A stretch of DNA of 64,000 nt from Aquariibacter albus (GCF_014145335.1 NZ_JACIVI010000001.1:868001-932000), one strand, 5' to 3'; shown: positions 39,552 to 48,753, counted from the first letter of the stretch. Numbers and translations: made by a program. Notes: generated by a model not told the origin, from the sequence alone.

Positions 39552-40937
39552 TCAGACCCAGCCTCGGCGGTGCAGATCGGCCAGCGTCAGGTCGAGTGCC
39601 CGACGGATGCGGTGCATCAGTTCGTCGACCTGCGCGCGGGTGATGACGAGCGGCGGCGCGATGATCATGCGGTCGCCGACGGCCCGCATGATCAGGCCGT
39701 TGCCGAAGCAGTGGCCGCGGCAGACCATGCCGACCCCCTGCTCGGGGGCGAAGCCGGCGCCGGTGGCGCGGTCCTTGACCAGCAGCATCGCGCCCATCAG
39801 GCCGCAGGTCTCGGCGTCGCCGACCAGGGGGTGGTCCTTGAGCGTCGCGAACTGTTCGGCCAGGTAGGGGCCGACGTCCTCGCGCACATGCTCGACCAGC
39901 CCGAGCTCCTGGATCAGCTTCAGATTGGCCAGGCCCACCGCACAGGCCACCGGGTGGCCGCTGTAGGTGTAGCCGTGCTCGAACTCGCCGCCCTGCTCGA
40001 TCAGGGCCGTGGCCACGCGCTCCCCCACCAGCACCCCGCCGAGGGGGATGTAGCCGCTGGTCACGCCCTTGGCGAAGGTCATCAGGTCGGGCCGGAAGCC
40101 CTGGGTCTGCGAACCCCACCACTGGCCGGTGCGGCCGAAGCCGCAGATGACTTCGTCGGCGACCAGCAGGATCCCGTAGCGCTCGGCGATGCGCTGGATC
40201 TCGGGCCAGTAGCTGGCCGGCGGCACGATCACGCCGCCCGCGCCCTGCACCGGCTCGCCAATGAAGGCGGCAACGTTCTCGGGGCCCAGGCGCAGGATCT
40301 CGTCTTCCAGCCAACGGGCCGCGACGAGGCCGAAGTCCTCGCGGCTCAGGCCCTGAGCCCGACCGTGCTCCCACCAGTAGGGTTGCGGGATGTGGCTGAT
40401 GCCGGGAATCGGCAGCCCGCCCTGGGCATGCATGTAGCGCATGCCGCCGAGCGAGGCGCCGGCCATCGTCGAGCCGTGGTAGCCGTTCCAGCGGCTGATG
40501 ATGTGCTGGCGCTGGGGCTGGCCCTGCAGGTCCCAGTAGCGGCGGACCATGCGGACCACCGTGTCATTGCCCTCCGAGCCCGAGCCGGCGAAGAAGACAT
40601 GCTGGAAGCCCGGCGGCGCGATGGCCGCCAGGGCCTCGGCCAGGGCGATGGCCGGCGGCGTGGCCGTCTGGAAGAAGGCGTTGTAGAAGGGCAGCTGGCG
40701 GAGCTGCTCGGTGGCCGCCTCGACCAGGGCCGGCTGGCCGTAGCCGACGTTCACGCACCACAGGCCGCTCATCGCATCGAGGATCTGCTGGCCCTCGCTG
40801 TCCCACAGCCAGATGTTGTCGGCACGCTCGATGATGCGCGCGCCCTGGGCCCCCAGGGCCTTGAAGTCGGTGAAGGGGTGCAGGAAGTGGGCGGCGTCGG
40901 CCGCCTGCCAGGCCTGGGTGCTGCGGGTGGGGATCAT
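39552..40937 (-). CDS. spuC: putrescine-pyruvate aminotransferase SpuC-like (class III)
   Basis: A PLP enzyme of 461 residues that moves an amino group from putrescine (or cadaverine) to pyruvate, giving 4-aminobutanal. Class III features: GSGSEGNDTVVRMVRRYW, WNGYHGST, DEVICGFGRTGQWWGSQ and the PLP lysine in TFAKGVTSGYIPLGG. The N-terminus HFLHPFTDFKALGAQGARII is characteristic of the SpuC branch. Fourteen base pairs separate it from the PuuA-like gene. It offers a route to aminobutanal that skips gamma-glutamylation. Confidence 0.88.
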   Translation of the reverse strand: MIPTRSTQAWQAADAAHFLHPFTDFKALGAQGARIIERADNIWLWDSEGQQILDAMSGLWCVNVGYGQPALVEAATEQLRQLPFYNAFFQTATPPAIALAEALAAIAPPGFQHVFFAGSGSEGNDTVVRMVRRYWDLQGQPQRQHIISRWNGYHGSTMAGASLGGMRYMHAQGGLPIPGISHIPQPYWWEHGRAQGLSREDFGLVAARWLEDEILRLGPENVAAFIGEPVQGAGGVIVPPASYWPEIQRIAERYGILLVADEVICGFGRTGQWWGSQTQGFRPDLMTFAKGVTSGYIPLGGVLVGERVATALIEQGGEFEHGYTYSGHPVACAVGLANLKLIQELGLVEHVREDVGPYLAEQFATLKDHPLVGDAETCGLMGAMLLVKDRATGAGFAPEQGVGMVCRGHCFGNGLIMRAVGDRMIIAPPLVITRAQVDELMHRIRRALDLTLADLHRRGWV

Positions 40938-40951
40938 GGGCGCGCTTCAGT

Positions 40952-42319
40952 TCAGACGTGGAGGAGCAGGTGTTCGCGTTCCCAGGGCGAGATCACCTTC
41001 ATGAACTCGGCGTACTCGATTTCCTTGACCTCGGTGTAGACGGTGACGAAGGACTCGCCGAGCACCCGGGCCAGGTCCTTCTCGGCACGCAGCAGCTCCA
41101 GCGCCTCGCCCAGGCTGCGCGGCAGCGCGTGGTCGCCCAGGTAGGCGTCGCCCTTGCATTCGGGGCTGGGCTCGATCCGCTGCTTCATGCCGAGCCAGCC
41201 GCAGGCCAGGGTGGCGGCCAGCGCGACGTAGGGGTTCGCGTCGGCACCGATCACGCGGTTCTCGATGCGCCGCGCATGGGGCGGCGCGACCGGACTGCGG
41301 ATGCCCACGGTGCGGTTGTCGGTGCCCCACTGGATGTTGATCGGCGCGGCGGTGTGGCGGGCCAGGCGGCGGTAGCTGTTCACATAGGGCGCGAACAGGG
41401 CCATGGCCGCGGGGATGTACTTCTGCAGGCCGCCGAGGTACCAGCGGAAGGCGTCCGACGCGCTGCCGTCGGCCTGGCTGAAGATGTTGTGCCCGGTGGC
41501 CGCGTCGACCACGCTCTGGTGGATGTGCATCGCGCTGCCCGGCTCGCCGGCGATCGGCTTGGCCATGAAGGTCGCGAACATGTTGTGGCGCAGAGCCGCC
41601 TCGCGCACGGTGCGCTTGAAGAAGAAGACCTCGTCGGCCAGCTGCAGCGGCGCGGCATGGAAAAAGTTGATCTCCATCTGGCCGGCGCCGATCTCGTGGA
41701 TCAGGGTGTCGACGCCCAGCTCCATCTTCTCGCAGTAGGCGTAGATGTCCTCGAAGAGCGGATCGAACTCGTTGACGGCATCGATGGAATAGGCCTGGCG
41801 CGAGGTCTCGCTGCGGCCGCTGCGGCCCACCGGCGGCTTCAGCGGCACGTCCGGGTCGCTGTTGCGGGCGACCAGGTAGAACTCCAGCTCGGGCGCGACG
41901 ATGGGCTGCCAGCCCTCGGCCGCATAGAGCTCGCAGACCCGCCGCAGCACCGAGCGCGGGGCATAGGGCACCAGGGTGCCGTCGCGGTCGTAGCAGTCGT
42001 GCAGCACCTGGGCGGTGGGGTCGGCGGCCCAGGGCACCAGGCGCACCGTGCTGGGATCCGGCCGCAGGTGCATGTCGCGGTCGGTCGGGCTGATCACGTC
42101 GTAGTAGGGGCCGGCCTCGGGGAATTCGCCGGTCACGCCCATGGCCACCACGGCCTCGGGCAGGCGCATGCCGCGGTCTTCGGTGAACTTCTCGCGCGGC
42201 AGGATCTTGCCGCGGGCCACGCCGGTCAGGTCGGGCACCAGGCATTCGATCTCGGTCACCCGGCGCTCGTTGAGCCAGTGTTCCAGGTCGCTGAAGCTGA
42301 GCTTGTCTCTCGCCACCAT
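40952..42319 (-). CDS. puuA: gamma-glutamylputrescine synthetase, glutamine synthetase family
   Basis: Ligates glutamate to putrescine at the expense of ATP, the entry step of the Puu pathway. The 455-residue product has the glutamine-synthetase fold markers: IECLVPDLTGVARGKI near the start, APELEFYL (metal Glu), EIGAGQMEINF, the ATP/metal segment SAMHIHQSV, and RIENRVIGADANPYVALAA near the C-terminus. The N-terminal swap domain and lack of the adenylylation Tyr segment fit GlnA-like/PuuA proteins, not housekeeping GlnA. Two adjacent ATGs (42322 and 42319) follow AAGGACGA; I use the second for better spacing. Confidence 0.88.
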   Translation of the reverse strand: MVARDKLSFSDLEHWLNERRVTEIECLVPDLTGVARGKILPREKFTEDRGMRLPEAVVAMGVTGEFPEAGPYYDVISPTDRDMHLRPDPSTVRLVPWAADPTAQVLHDCYDRDGTLVPYAPRSVLRRVCELYAAEGWQPIVAPELEFYLVARNSDPDVPLKPPVGRSGRSETSRQAYSIDAVNEFDPLFEDIYAYCEKMELGVDTLIHEIGAGQMEINFFHAAPLQLADEVFFFKRTVREAALRHNMFATFMAKPIAGEPGSAMHIHQSVVDAATGHNIFSQADGSASDAFRWYLGGLQKYIPAAMALFAPYVNSYRRLARHTAAPINIQWGTDNRTVGIRSPVAPPHARRIENRVIGADANPYVALAATLACGWLGMKQRIEPSPECKGDAYLGDHALPRSLGEALELLRAEKDLARVLGESFVTVYTEVKEIEYAEFMKVISPWEREHLLLHV

Positions 42320-42392
42320 CATTCGTCCTTGTTCGTTCTCGAGCCCGGGGCCGCGGCGGCCGATCCGGGACGGGTGGAGCACGCACAGGGCC

Positions 42393-43226
42393 TCAGGGGC
42401 GGGGGCGTTCGGGCACGGTCGCGCGGGTGCGCTCGCGGAAGCTGCGGCAGGCATCGCCGAAGGCGCGCAGCAGGGTCATGGAGATCGGGTTCTCGCGCGC
42501 CTTCCACTCGGGATGCCACTGCACGCCGAGCTGGAAGCGGCCGGCTTCGGCGGCCTCGCCCTCGGGCGGCGGCACGGAGAAGGCTTCGATCAGGCCGTCG
42601 GGCGCGCGGGCCTCCACGCGCAGGCCCGGCGCCAGTCGCTTGACGCCCTGGCCATGCAGGCTGTTGACCTGGATCTCGCCCGCACCCAGCAGGGTGGCCA
42701 GCAGGCCGCCGGCCTCGACCTGCAGGGGGTGGGCGAGGCCGTACTGCACGTCGACCGGCGCGTCCTTGTCCTCGCGGTGGTCGAGGTGGCCGGGCAGGTC
42801 CTGCACGGCCTGATGCAGCGCACCGCCCAGGGCCACATTGACCTCCTGGAAACCGCGGCAGATGGCCAGGAAGGGCAGGCCGCGCTCGCGTGCCGCGCGG
42901 ATCAGCGGCAGCGTCATCTCGTCCCGGCGCGGGTCGAGCGGCAGCTCGGGGTTGAGCACGCCCTCGTCGAAGTGGCGCGGATGCACGTTGCTGGGCGAGC
43001 CGGTCAGCAGCAGGCCGTCGGCCAGGGCGAGCAGGTCGGCCAGTTCATCGGGCGTCGCCGCCGGCATGACCAGGGGCAGCGCGCCGGCCAGGCGCACCGC
43101 ATCGATGTACTTCTGGCCGCAGATGTGGAAGGGGTGGTCGCCGAGCTGACGGTTGCAGGCCGGCACCAGCACGACGGGGCGGTCGGACGCGGCGAGCAGG
43201 ACAGAGGCGGGCGCGGCGGCGTTCAT
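42393..43226 (-). CDS. puuD: gamma-glutamyl-gamma-aminobutyrate hydrolase
   Basis: A class I amidotransferase-type peptidase (C26) that splits gamma-glutamyl-GABA into glutamate and GABA. The 277-residue product has the nucleophile elbow AICRGFQEVNVALGG and the catalytic His/Glu pair in LGVQWHPEW; LLLTGSPSNVHPRHF is typical of PuuD. The ATG at 43226 is preferred to one at 43262 by alignment with the usual N-terminus. Third enzyme of the gamma-glutamylated route. Confidence 0.9.
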   Translation of the reverse strand: MNAAAPASVLLAASDRPVVLVPACNRQLGDHPFHICGQKYIDAVRLAGALPLVMPAATPDELADLLALADGLLLTGSPSNVHPRHFDEGVLNPELPLDPRRDEMTLPLIRAARERGLPFLAICRGFQEVNVALGGALHQAVQDLPGHLDHREDKDAPVDVQYGLAHPLQVEAGGLLATLLGAGEIQVNSLHGQGVKRLAPGLRVEARAPDGLIEAFSVPPPEGEAAEAGRFQLGVQWHPEWKARENPISMTLLRAFGDACRSFRERTRATVPERPRP

Positions 43227-43355
43227 CGGCGGATCTTCAGGGGGTCCGGTGGATTCCAGCATGTAGGCAAAGCCCGTGCCATCCGGGCGGCCTGCAGCGG
43301 GGCAAGATGTGTTCGGGGCGCCACGGCTGCGGGTGCCTCCGCTTGCGGCCTGCGT

Positions 43356-44693
43356 TCACAGCGCATCCCGCAGCCGGTACCAGGCCATGCCCAGCACCAG
43401 GGCGGGGGTGCGCAGTGCCGCGCCGCCCGGGAAAGGCCGGTGGCGCAGGCGGGCGAAGGTGTCGAAGCGCCCGGCGTCGCCGGCCATGGCCTCGGCCACC
43501 AGCCGGCCGGCCAGGCCGGTGAGGGCCAGGCCGTGGCCCGAGAAGCCCTGCAGGTAGTAGACGCGGCCTGCGGCGGCGCCGGGGCGGCCGCGGGCGTCGA
43601 GTCGGCCGAAGTCCGGCGCGCGGTTCATCGAGATGTCGACGAAGCCGCCCCAGGCATGGCTGATCGGCACGCCCGCCAGCTGCGGGAACACGGCCTGCAG
43701 CCGCCCTTGCAGGCTGGCCGCCATGCCCGGCGGGGTCAGGGTGCTGTAGCTGACCCGGCCGCCGAAGAGCAGGCGGTGGTCGGCCGTGGGGCGGAAGTAG
43801 TCCAGCACGAAGTTGGTGTCGCAGACCGCGGCGCGGCTGGGGATCAGCGCCCGGCAGCGGGCCTCGCCCAGCGGCTCGGTGGTCACGATGTAGGTGCCGA
43901 CCGGCATGACCCGCGGCGCCAGCGCCGGGGCCAGGCCGGGGGCCAGCGCGGCCAGGCGGCTGTTGCCGGCGAGCAGCACCTGGTCGGCCTGCACCCGGCC
44001 GGCGGCGGTGCGCAGGCGGCAGGGGGCGCCGGGCGGGTCCTCCAGGCCCAGCACGGCGCTGTGCTCGAAGAGCAGCACGCCGGCCCGCGCGGCGGCGGCG
44101 GCCAGGCCGCGCACCAGCTTGAGCGGATGCAGGTGGCCGGAGGCCGGGTCCACATAGCCGCCGGCATAGCGCGGGCTGTCGATCCAGGCCGGCAGTTCGT
44201 CCCGCGCCAGCCAGCGGTAGCGGCTGCCGTGGCGCCGGGCCAGGCCGTCGAGGCTGTCGCGCAGCGCGCGGGCCTTGCGCGCCGAGGTGGCCAAGCCCAG
44301 CCAGCCGGCCTGCCAGTCGCAGTCGATCGCATGCTCGGCGATGCGGGCCCGCAGCAGATCCAGTGCGTCCAGCGACATGCGCCAGATGCGCTGCGCCGCT
44401 TCGGTCCCGAGCTGGGCTTCGACGGTGTCGATGTCGCAAGCCAGGCCATGGATGGCCTGGCCGCCGTTGCGGCCGCTGGCCCCTTCGCCCAACTGCCCGG
44501 CCTCCAGCACGGCGACGCGGCGGCCGCGGGCGGCCAGGTCCAGCGCGGCCGACAGGCCGGCCAGGCCGCCACCGACGATGGCCACGTCGACCCGCAGATC
44601 GCCCGCCAGCACTGGCTGCGCCACCGCCGGTGGCGCGCTCGCCGCGTACCAGCTCTGCCGGCCCAGCGCGCGGTCGGTGTCGATCCAGGCCAT
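43356..44693 (-). CDS. puuB: gamma-glutamylputrescine oxidase, FAD-dependent
   Basis: A DAO-family flavoprotein, 445 residues, oxidising the free amino end of gamma-glutamylputrescine to the aldehyde. The FAD dinucleotide motif VDVAIVGGGLAGLSAALDLAARG lies at about 35-57, followed by GASGRNGGQ, and a C-terminal FAD segment GRVYYLQGFSGHGLALTGLAGRLVAEA. This set is characteristic of PuuB/OrdL proteins. It lies 25 bp after the upstream aminotransferase gene; a 129-bp gap without a gene separates it from puuD. Confidence 0.88.
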   Translation of the reverse strand: MAWIDTDRALGRQSWYAASAPPAVAQPVLAGDLRVDVAIVGGGLAGLSAALDLAARGRRVAVLEAGQLGEGASGRNGGQAIHGLACDIDTVEAQLGTEAAQRIWRMSLDALDLLRARIAEHAIDCDWQAGWLGLATSARKARALRDSLDGLARRHGSRYRWLARDELPAWIDSPRYAGGYVDPASGHLHPLKLVRGLAAAAARAGVLLFEHSAVLGLEDPPGAPCRLRTAAGRVQADQVLLAGNSRLAALAPGLAPALAPRVMPVGTYIVTTEPLGEARCRALIPSRAAVCDTNFVLDYFRPTADHRLLFGGRVSYSTLTPPGMAASLQGRLQAVFPQLAGVPISHAWGGFVDISMNRAPDFGRLDARGRPGAAAGRVYYLQGFSGHGLALTGLAGRLVAEAMAGDAGRFDTFARLRHRPFPGGAALRTPALVLGMAWYRLRDAL

Positions 44694-44718
44694 CGCCGGG
44701 GCGGGGGCGGGCGGGGCT

Positions 44719-46032
44719 TCAGGCCAGGCGCCGCAGCGCGGTGCCGATCGCCTCGACGAGCTGTGCGATGTGCCGCTCTTCGATGATCAGCGGCGGCGAC
44801 AGCGCGATCGTGTCGCCCGTGGTCCGCACCAGCACCCCCTGCTGCCAGCAGTCCATGAAGGCGTCGAAGGCCCGGCGCGTGGGTTCGCCCGGGCGCGGGG
44901 CCAGCTCGATGCCGGCGACCAGGCCGATCGTGCGGATGTCGATCACATGCGGCAGGCCCCGCAGGCTGTGGAGGGCCTCGGTCCAGACCGGCTCCAGCGC
45001 CGCGCCGCGCGTGAGCAGGCCTTCCTCGGCATAGGTGTCGAGCGTGCCCAGGGCCGCGGCACAGGCCAGGGGATGGCCGGAATAGGTGTAGCCGTGGAAG
45101 AACTCGATCGCGTGCTCGGGGCCGGTCATGAAGGTGTCGTGCAGGGCCCGGCTGGCCAAGACCGCCCCCATGGGCACGCAGCCATTGGTGAGGCCCTTGG
45201 CCACCGTCATCAGGTCGGGCGTGACGCCGAAGCGCTGGGCGGCAAAGGGCGCACCGGTGCGGCCGAAGCCCGAGATCACCTCGTCGAAGATCAGCAGGAT
45301 GCCGTGGCGGTTGCAGATCTCGCGCAGGCGCTGCAGGTAGCCGAGCGGCGGGATCAGCACCCCGGTCGAGCCGGCCACCGGTTCGACGATGACCGCGGCG
45401 ATGGTGCTGGCATCGTGCAGCGCGATCAGGCGCTCCAGGTCCTCGGCCAGCTCGGCACCGTGGGCCGGCTGGCCGCGGCTGTAGGCATTGCGCTCGGGGT
45501 CGTGGGTGTGGCGGATATGGTCCACGCCGGCCAGCAGGCTGCCGAACATCTTGCGGTTGGCCACCATGCCGCCCACCGAGATGCCCCCGAAGTTCACGCC
45601 GTGGTAGCCGCACTCGCGGCCGATCAGCCGGGTGCGCTGGCCCTCGCCGCGCAGGCGGTGGTAAGCCAGGGCCATCTTCAGCGCGGTCTCGACCGATTCC
45701 GAGCCGGAATTGGTGAAGAAGACCCGGTCCAGCCCGGCCGGCGCGATCTGCGCCAGCCGATCAGCCAGGGTGAAGGCCAGGGGATGGCCCATGTTGAAGG
45801 GCGGGGCGAAGTCCAGCTCCGCCGCCTGGGCCTGGATGGCCTGCACGATGCGCGGTCGGGCGTGGCCGGCGTTCACGCACCACAGGCCGGCGATGCCGTC
45901 CAGGATCTCGCGGCCCTCCGGCGTCCAGAAATGCATGCCTGCGGCTTTGGCGATCAGCCGCGGGGCCTGCTTGAACTGCCGGTTCGCGGTGAAGGGCATC
46001 CAGTAGGCGTCGAGTTCGGCGGCGTGGCTCAT
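44719..46032 (-). CDS. class III aminotransferase, omega-amino acid:pyruvate type
   Basis: A second PLP aminotransferase in the locus, 437 residues, resembling beta-alanine:pyruvate transaminases (YWMPFTANRQFKQAPRLI at the start, TNSGSESVETALKMALAYHR, ECGYHGVNFGGISVGGM, DEVISGFGRTGAPFA, PLP lysine in TVAKGLTNGCVPMGAV). In this setting it may act on GABA, beta-alanine or another omega-amino acid released by PuuD. It is the promoter-proximal gene of the minus-strand locus and faces the Lrp gene across 127 bp that contain the repeat operators. Substrate is inference; the family is certain. Confidence 0.85.
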   Translation of the reverse strand: MSHAAELDAYWMPFTANRQFKQAPRLIAKAAGMHFWTPEGREILDGIAGLWCVNAGHARPRIVQAIQAQAAELDFAPPFNMGHPLAFTLADRLAQIAPAGLDRVFFTNSGSESVETALKMALAYHRLRGEGQRTRLIGRECGYHGVNFGGISVGGMVANRKMFGSLLAGVDHIRHTHDPERNAYSRGQPAHGAELAEDLERLIALHDASTIAAVIVEPVAGSTGVLIPPLGYLQRLREICNRHGILLIFDEVISGFGRTGAPFAAQRFGVTPDLMTVAKGLTNGCVPMGAVLASRALHDTFMTGPEHAIEFFHGYTYSGHPLACAAALGTLDTYAEEGLLTRGAALEPVWTEALHSLRGLPHVIDIRTIGLVAGIELAPRPGEPTRRAFDAFMDCWQQGVLVRTTGDTIALSPPLIIEERHIAQLVEAIGTALRRLA

Positions 46033-46089
46033 CGCGGGCAGGGCAGGGGGTGACGGTGCCCAGTCTAGGCAGGCGGCCACGCAATGTGC

Positions 46090-46158
46090 TTGCGCAATCG
46101 CGGGTGAGATCCCTCAGGATTCGCACAAAATTGCGCTCGAACTCCATCACTCGCACAA
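46090..46158. promoter_or_regulatory. phased repeats between putrescine locus and Lrp gene
   Basis: GC[A/G]CAA half-sites recur at 46092-46097 (within the palindrome TTGCGCAA, 46090-46097), 46123-46128 (within CGCA-N6-TGCG) and 46153-46158, spaced 31 and 30 bp, close to three helical turns. The last abuts the ATG of the Lrp gene. Several in-phase sites are usual for Lrp/AsnC proteins, which wrap DNA as multimers. The region would serve both divergent promoters. Confidence 0.5.
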
Positions 46159-46159
46159 C

Positions 46160-46666
46160 ATGCCGAAAAGCTCGGGATCGACGCAATCCGACACCTCGCT
46201 CCCCCAGCCGCCGCTGGACGCGCTGGATCGCGCCATCCTGCGCGAGCTTCAGGCCGACGGCCGCCAGTCCAACCTGGCCCTGGCGCAAAAGGTGCATCTC
46301 TCGCCCTCGGCCTGCCTGCGGCGCGTGAAGGCCCTGGAAGAGGCCGGGGTGATCGACCGCTACGTCGCCCTGCTCAACCCCCGGATCGTCGGCCAGCCCG
46401 GCACCAGCTACACCATCGTCAACCTGGAGCGACTGACCGTGCCGGCCATCGAAGCCTTCGAGCGTGCGGTGAAGGACATCCCGTCCATCCTCGACTGCTT
46501 CTACGTGGCCGGCACCCACGACTACCTGATCCGCTTCACCTACCGCGATGCCGCGGACCTGGAGCGCTTCCACAGCGAGGTGCTGATGCGCCTGCCCGGC
46601 ATGCTGCGCAGCAACTCCATGCTGGTGCTGCGCACGGTCAAGAAGACGACGGCGCTCGACTTGTGA
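46160..46666 (+). CDS. Lrp/AsnC family transcriptional regulator
   Basis: A 168-residue regulator with an N-terminal winged helix (LDALDRAILRELQADGRQSNLALAQKVHLSPSACLRRVKALEEAG, about 19-63) and a C-terminal RAM domain that senses amino acids (about 82-160, including FYVAGTHDYLIRFTYRD). An N-terminal extension of about 18 residues precedes the helix-turn-helix. Divergent from the putrescine locus, so it probably controls it in response to an amino acid or polyamine product, and itself through the adjacent repeats. Confidence 0.9.
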   Translation: MPKSSGSTQSDTSLPQPPLDALDRAILRELQADGRQSNLALAQKVHLSPSACLRRVKALEEAGVIDRYVALLNPRIVGQPGTSYTIVNLERLTVPAIEAFERAVKDIPSILDCFYVAGTHDYLIRFTYRDAADLERFHSEVLMRLPGMLRSNSMLVLRTVKKTTALDL

Positions 46667-46805
46667 GCAGGGGCGGTGCCCGCAGGGCCGGTTTCATCAC
46701 CCTGTCTACGGGCCGCTGCCGATTGCCGCGTCGCCCGCATGCGGCGATGCTCGCGCGCCGAGCCGGGCCCTCTGTCCCGGCGCCTTGTGCCTAGGACCCG
46801 CGTGC

Positions 46806-47846
46806 ATGCCTGCCCCCGACGATCGCGATGACCTCTTGTTGAGCGCAGGCCGCGCCCAGGCCCTGGCCCTGGAGGCAGCGGTTGCCCAGGCCGTCGTCGG
46901 GCAGGCCCGGGCCATACGCCGCATCACCACAGCCGTCTTTGCCCGCGGCCACGTGCTGCTGCAGGGCGACGTCGGGGTCGGCAAGACGACGCTGCTGCGG
47001 GCCTTCGCCCGGGCCATGGGCGGGCGCTTCGGCCGCATCGAGGGCACGGTCGACCTGATGCCCAACGACCTGCTGTACCACACCTACATCAGCGCCGAGG
47101 GCAAGCCGGCGGTGGAGCCGGGCCCGCTGATCCGCGACGGCGAAGCGCTCGCCATCTTTTTCTTCAACGAGATCAACCGCGCCCGGCCGCAGGTGCATGC
47201 CCTGTTGCTGCGCGCGATGGCCGAGCGCAGCGTGCAGGCCTTCAACCGGGAATGGCGCTTCCCGCGGCTTCAGGTCTTCGCTGACCGCAACCGGGTCGAA
47301 CGGGAGGAGACCTTCGAGATTGCCTCGGCGGCGCGTGACAGGTTCATGATGGAGATCGCCATCGATGCACCGGCCGACGAAGCGGCCCGGCTGGCGCTGG
47401 CCTTCGACCCGCGCTTTCACGACACCGATGCGCTGATCGGCGCCTTGCCGCAGGGGGTGGTCGACATGGAGGGCCTGATCGGCCTGGCCGCGGCCATCCA
47501 GCGCGGCGTTGCCGCCAGCCCGGCGCTGCAGCGTTACGTGCTGCGCCTGTGGGAGGCCACCGCGCGTCCGCAGGATGCGGGCGTCCGGCTGGAGGCGCTG
47601 GACGTCGACAGCGCCGACCTGGTGCTGGCCGGCGCCAGTCCGCGGGGCGTCGGCATGCTCTTGCAGGCTGCGCGGGTGTCGGCCTGGATCGAGGGCCGCA
47701 GTCATGTGCTGCCGGAGGACATCCAGGCCGTCTTCCCCGAGGTGATGGCGCATCGCCTGTGCTTCCAGCCGGTCCACGAACTGCGCCGCGCCGAACTGGC
47801 GCCGGCCTTGATGCAGGGTCTGCTCGCCCAGGTGCCGGCGCCATGA
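46806..47846 (+). CDS. mxaR: MoxR-type AAA+ ATPase, MxaR
   Basis: An AAA+ chaperone-like ATPase of 346 residues, the founding type of the MoxR family, needed for making active methanol dehydrogenase. Walker A is GDVGVGKTT (54-62). The Walker B equivalent reads IFFFNEINRA (117-126), with Asn121 where most AAA+ proteins have Asp; the following Glu122 is kept. Sensor and arginine-finger regions follow (FADRNRVEREETFEI...DRF). It heads six tightly packed genes in the order known from the mxa operon (R-S-A-C-K-L). An upstream TTG frame start at 46785 exists, but the ATG at 46806 with an AGGA site is preferred. Confidence 0.85.
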   Translation: MPAPDDRDDLLLSAGRAQALALEAAVAQAVVGQARAIRRITTAVFARGHVLLQGDVGVGKTTLLRAFARAMGGRFGRIEGTVDLMPNDLLYHTYISAEGKPAVEPGPLIRDGEALAIFFFNEINRARPQVHALLLRAMAERSVQAFNREWRFPRLQVFADRNRVEREETFEIASAARDRFMMEIAIDAPADEAARLALAFDPRFHDTDALIGALPQGVVDMEGLIGLAAAIQRGVAASPALQRYVLRLWEATARPQDAGVRLEALDVDSADLVLAGASPRGVGMLLQAARVSAWIEGRSHVLPEDIQAVFPEVMAHRLCFQPVHELRRAELAPALMQGLLAQVPAP

Positions 47847-47868
47847 GGCGCGCGCCCGGCGCCCGCCC

Positions 47869-48753
47869 ATGCGCTCGCCTCGCCCGATGAACGTCCGCCG
47901 CGAGTTCCACTACCGCCTGCCGGGGCCGGCCGCCGGTCACTTCCCCGGAGCCCACCGCAGCCCGCGCGGCGAGAGCGGCTTCGAGTTCCGCCGTCACCTG
48001 CCGCTGGCCGATGCGCCGGACGCCCGCCGCATCGACATCCACGCGAGCTTGCGCGACCCCTTCGGCAGCTGGCAGGTGCGCGTCTATGCCCAGCGCATGG
48101 CCGCACAGGTGCTGCTGATCGCGGACCTCTCAGCCTCCATGGGCTTTGTCGGCCGCCACCGCAAGCTCGACACCCTCGCGGATTTCGCGGAGGGCCTGGC
48201 CTATGCCGCCTACCGCTGCGGCGACGCCTTCGGCTTCATCGGCTGCGACGACACCGTGCGTGCCGACCTCCTGCTGCCTCTGACCCGTGCCCGCGGCGCA
48301 GGCCTCGGCCTCGGGCCGCGCCTGCGCGGCCTGCGCCTGGGCGAGGGCCGTGGCGACCTTGGCGCGGCCGGCCTGCTGCAGGCCCACCGGCATCTGCGTC
48401 GGCAACGGAGCCTGATCTTCCTGCTGTCGGATTTCCACCTGCCGCCGGCACAGATCGAGGCGCTGCTGCGCAGCCTGGCCGGCCATGCCGTGGTGCCGGT
48501 GGTGGTCTGGGATCCCCTCGAGTTCACCCTGCCGGCCGGCCAGGGCCTGGCCCCGCTGCGCGATCCCGAGACCGGGGCCGAGCGCCTGGTCTGGCTGCGC
48601 CCCGTGCTGCGTGAGCGCTGGAGCCGGCTGGAGGACGAGCGCCGGACTTTCCTGGATCAGCTGTTCCGCCGCCACCAGATGCGGCCCCTTCACCTGGCCG
48701 ATGGCCACGATCCCGATGCGGTCACCGCCTACTTCTATGGCGCCAGGCCTTGA
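47869..48753 (+). CDS. mxaS: MxaS, DUF58-domain protein
   Basis: A 294-residue soluble protein of the DUF58 family, the usual partner of MoxR ATPases. It begins with EFHYRLPGPAAGHFPGAHRS and holds a von Willebrand-like fold with a partial metal site, LLIADLSASMGFVG. Its assumed role, from the mxa literature, is in assembly or Ca2+ insertion into methanol dehydrogenase. Two starts are possible, ATG 47869 or ATG 47887 (MNVRREFHYRL); neither has a strong ribosome site. Ends 17 bp inside mxaA. Confidence 0.82.
   Translation: MRSPRPMNVRREFHYRLPGPAAGHFPGAHRSPRGESGFEFRRHLPLADAPDARRIDIHASLRDPFGSWQVRVYAQRMAAQVLLIADLSASMGFVGRHRKLDTLADFAEGLAYAAYRCGDAFGFIGCDDTVRADLLLPLTRARGAGLGLGPRLRGLRLGEGRGDLGAAGLLQAHRHLRRQRSLIFLLSDFHLPPAQIEALLRSLAGHAVVPVVVWDPLEFTLPAGQGLAPLRDPETGAERLVWLRPVLRERWSRLEDERRTFLDQLFRRHQMRPLHLADGHDPDAVTAYFYGARP

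Noticed and set aside
40952-42319. Housekeeping glutamine synthetase GlnA
   Set aside because: Its place inside the putrescine locus and its GlnA-like/PuuA-type sequence, without the adenylylation-site region, point to gamma-glutamylputrescine synthetase.
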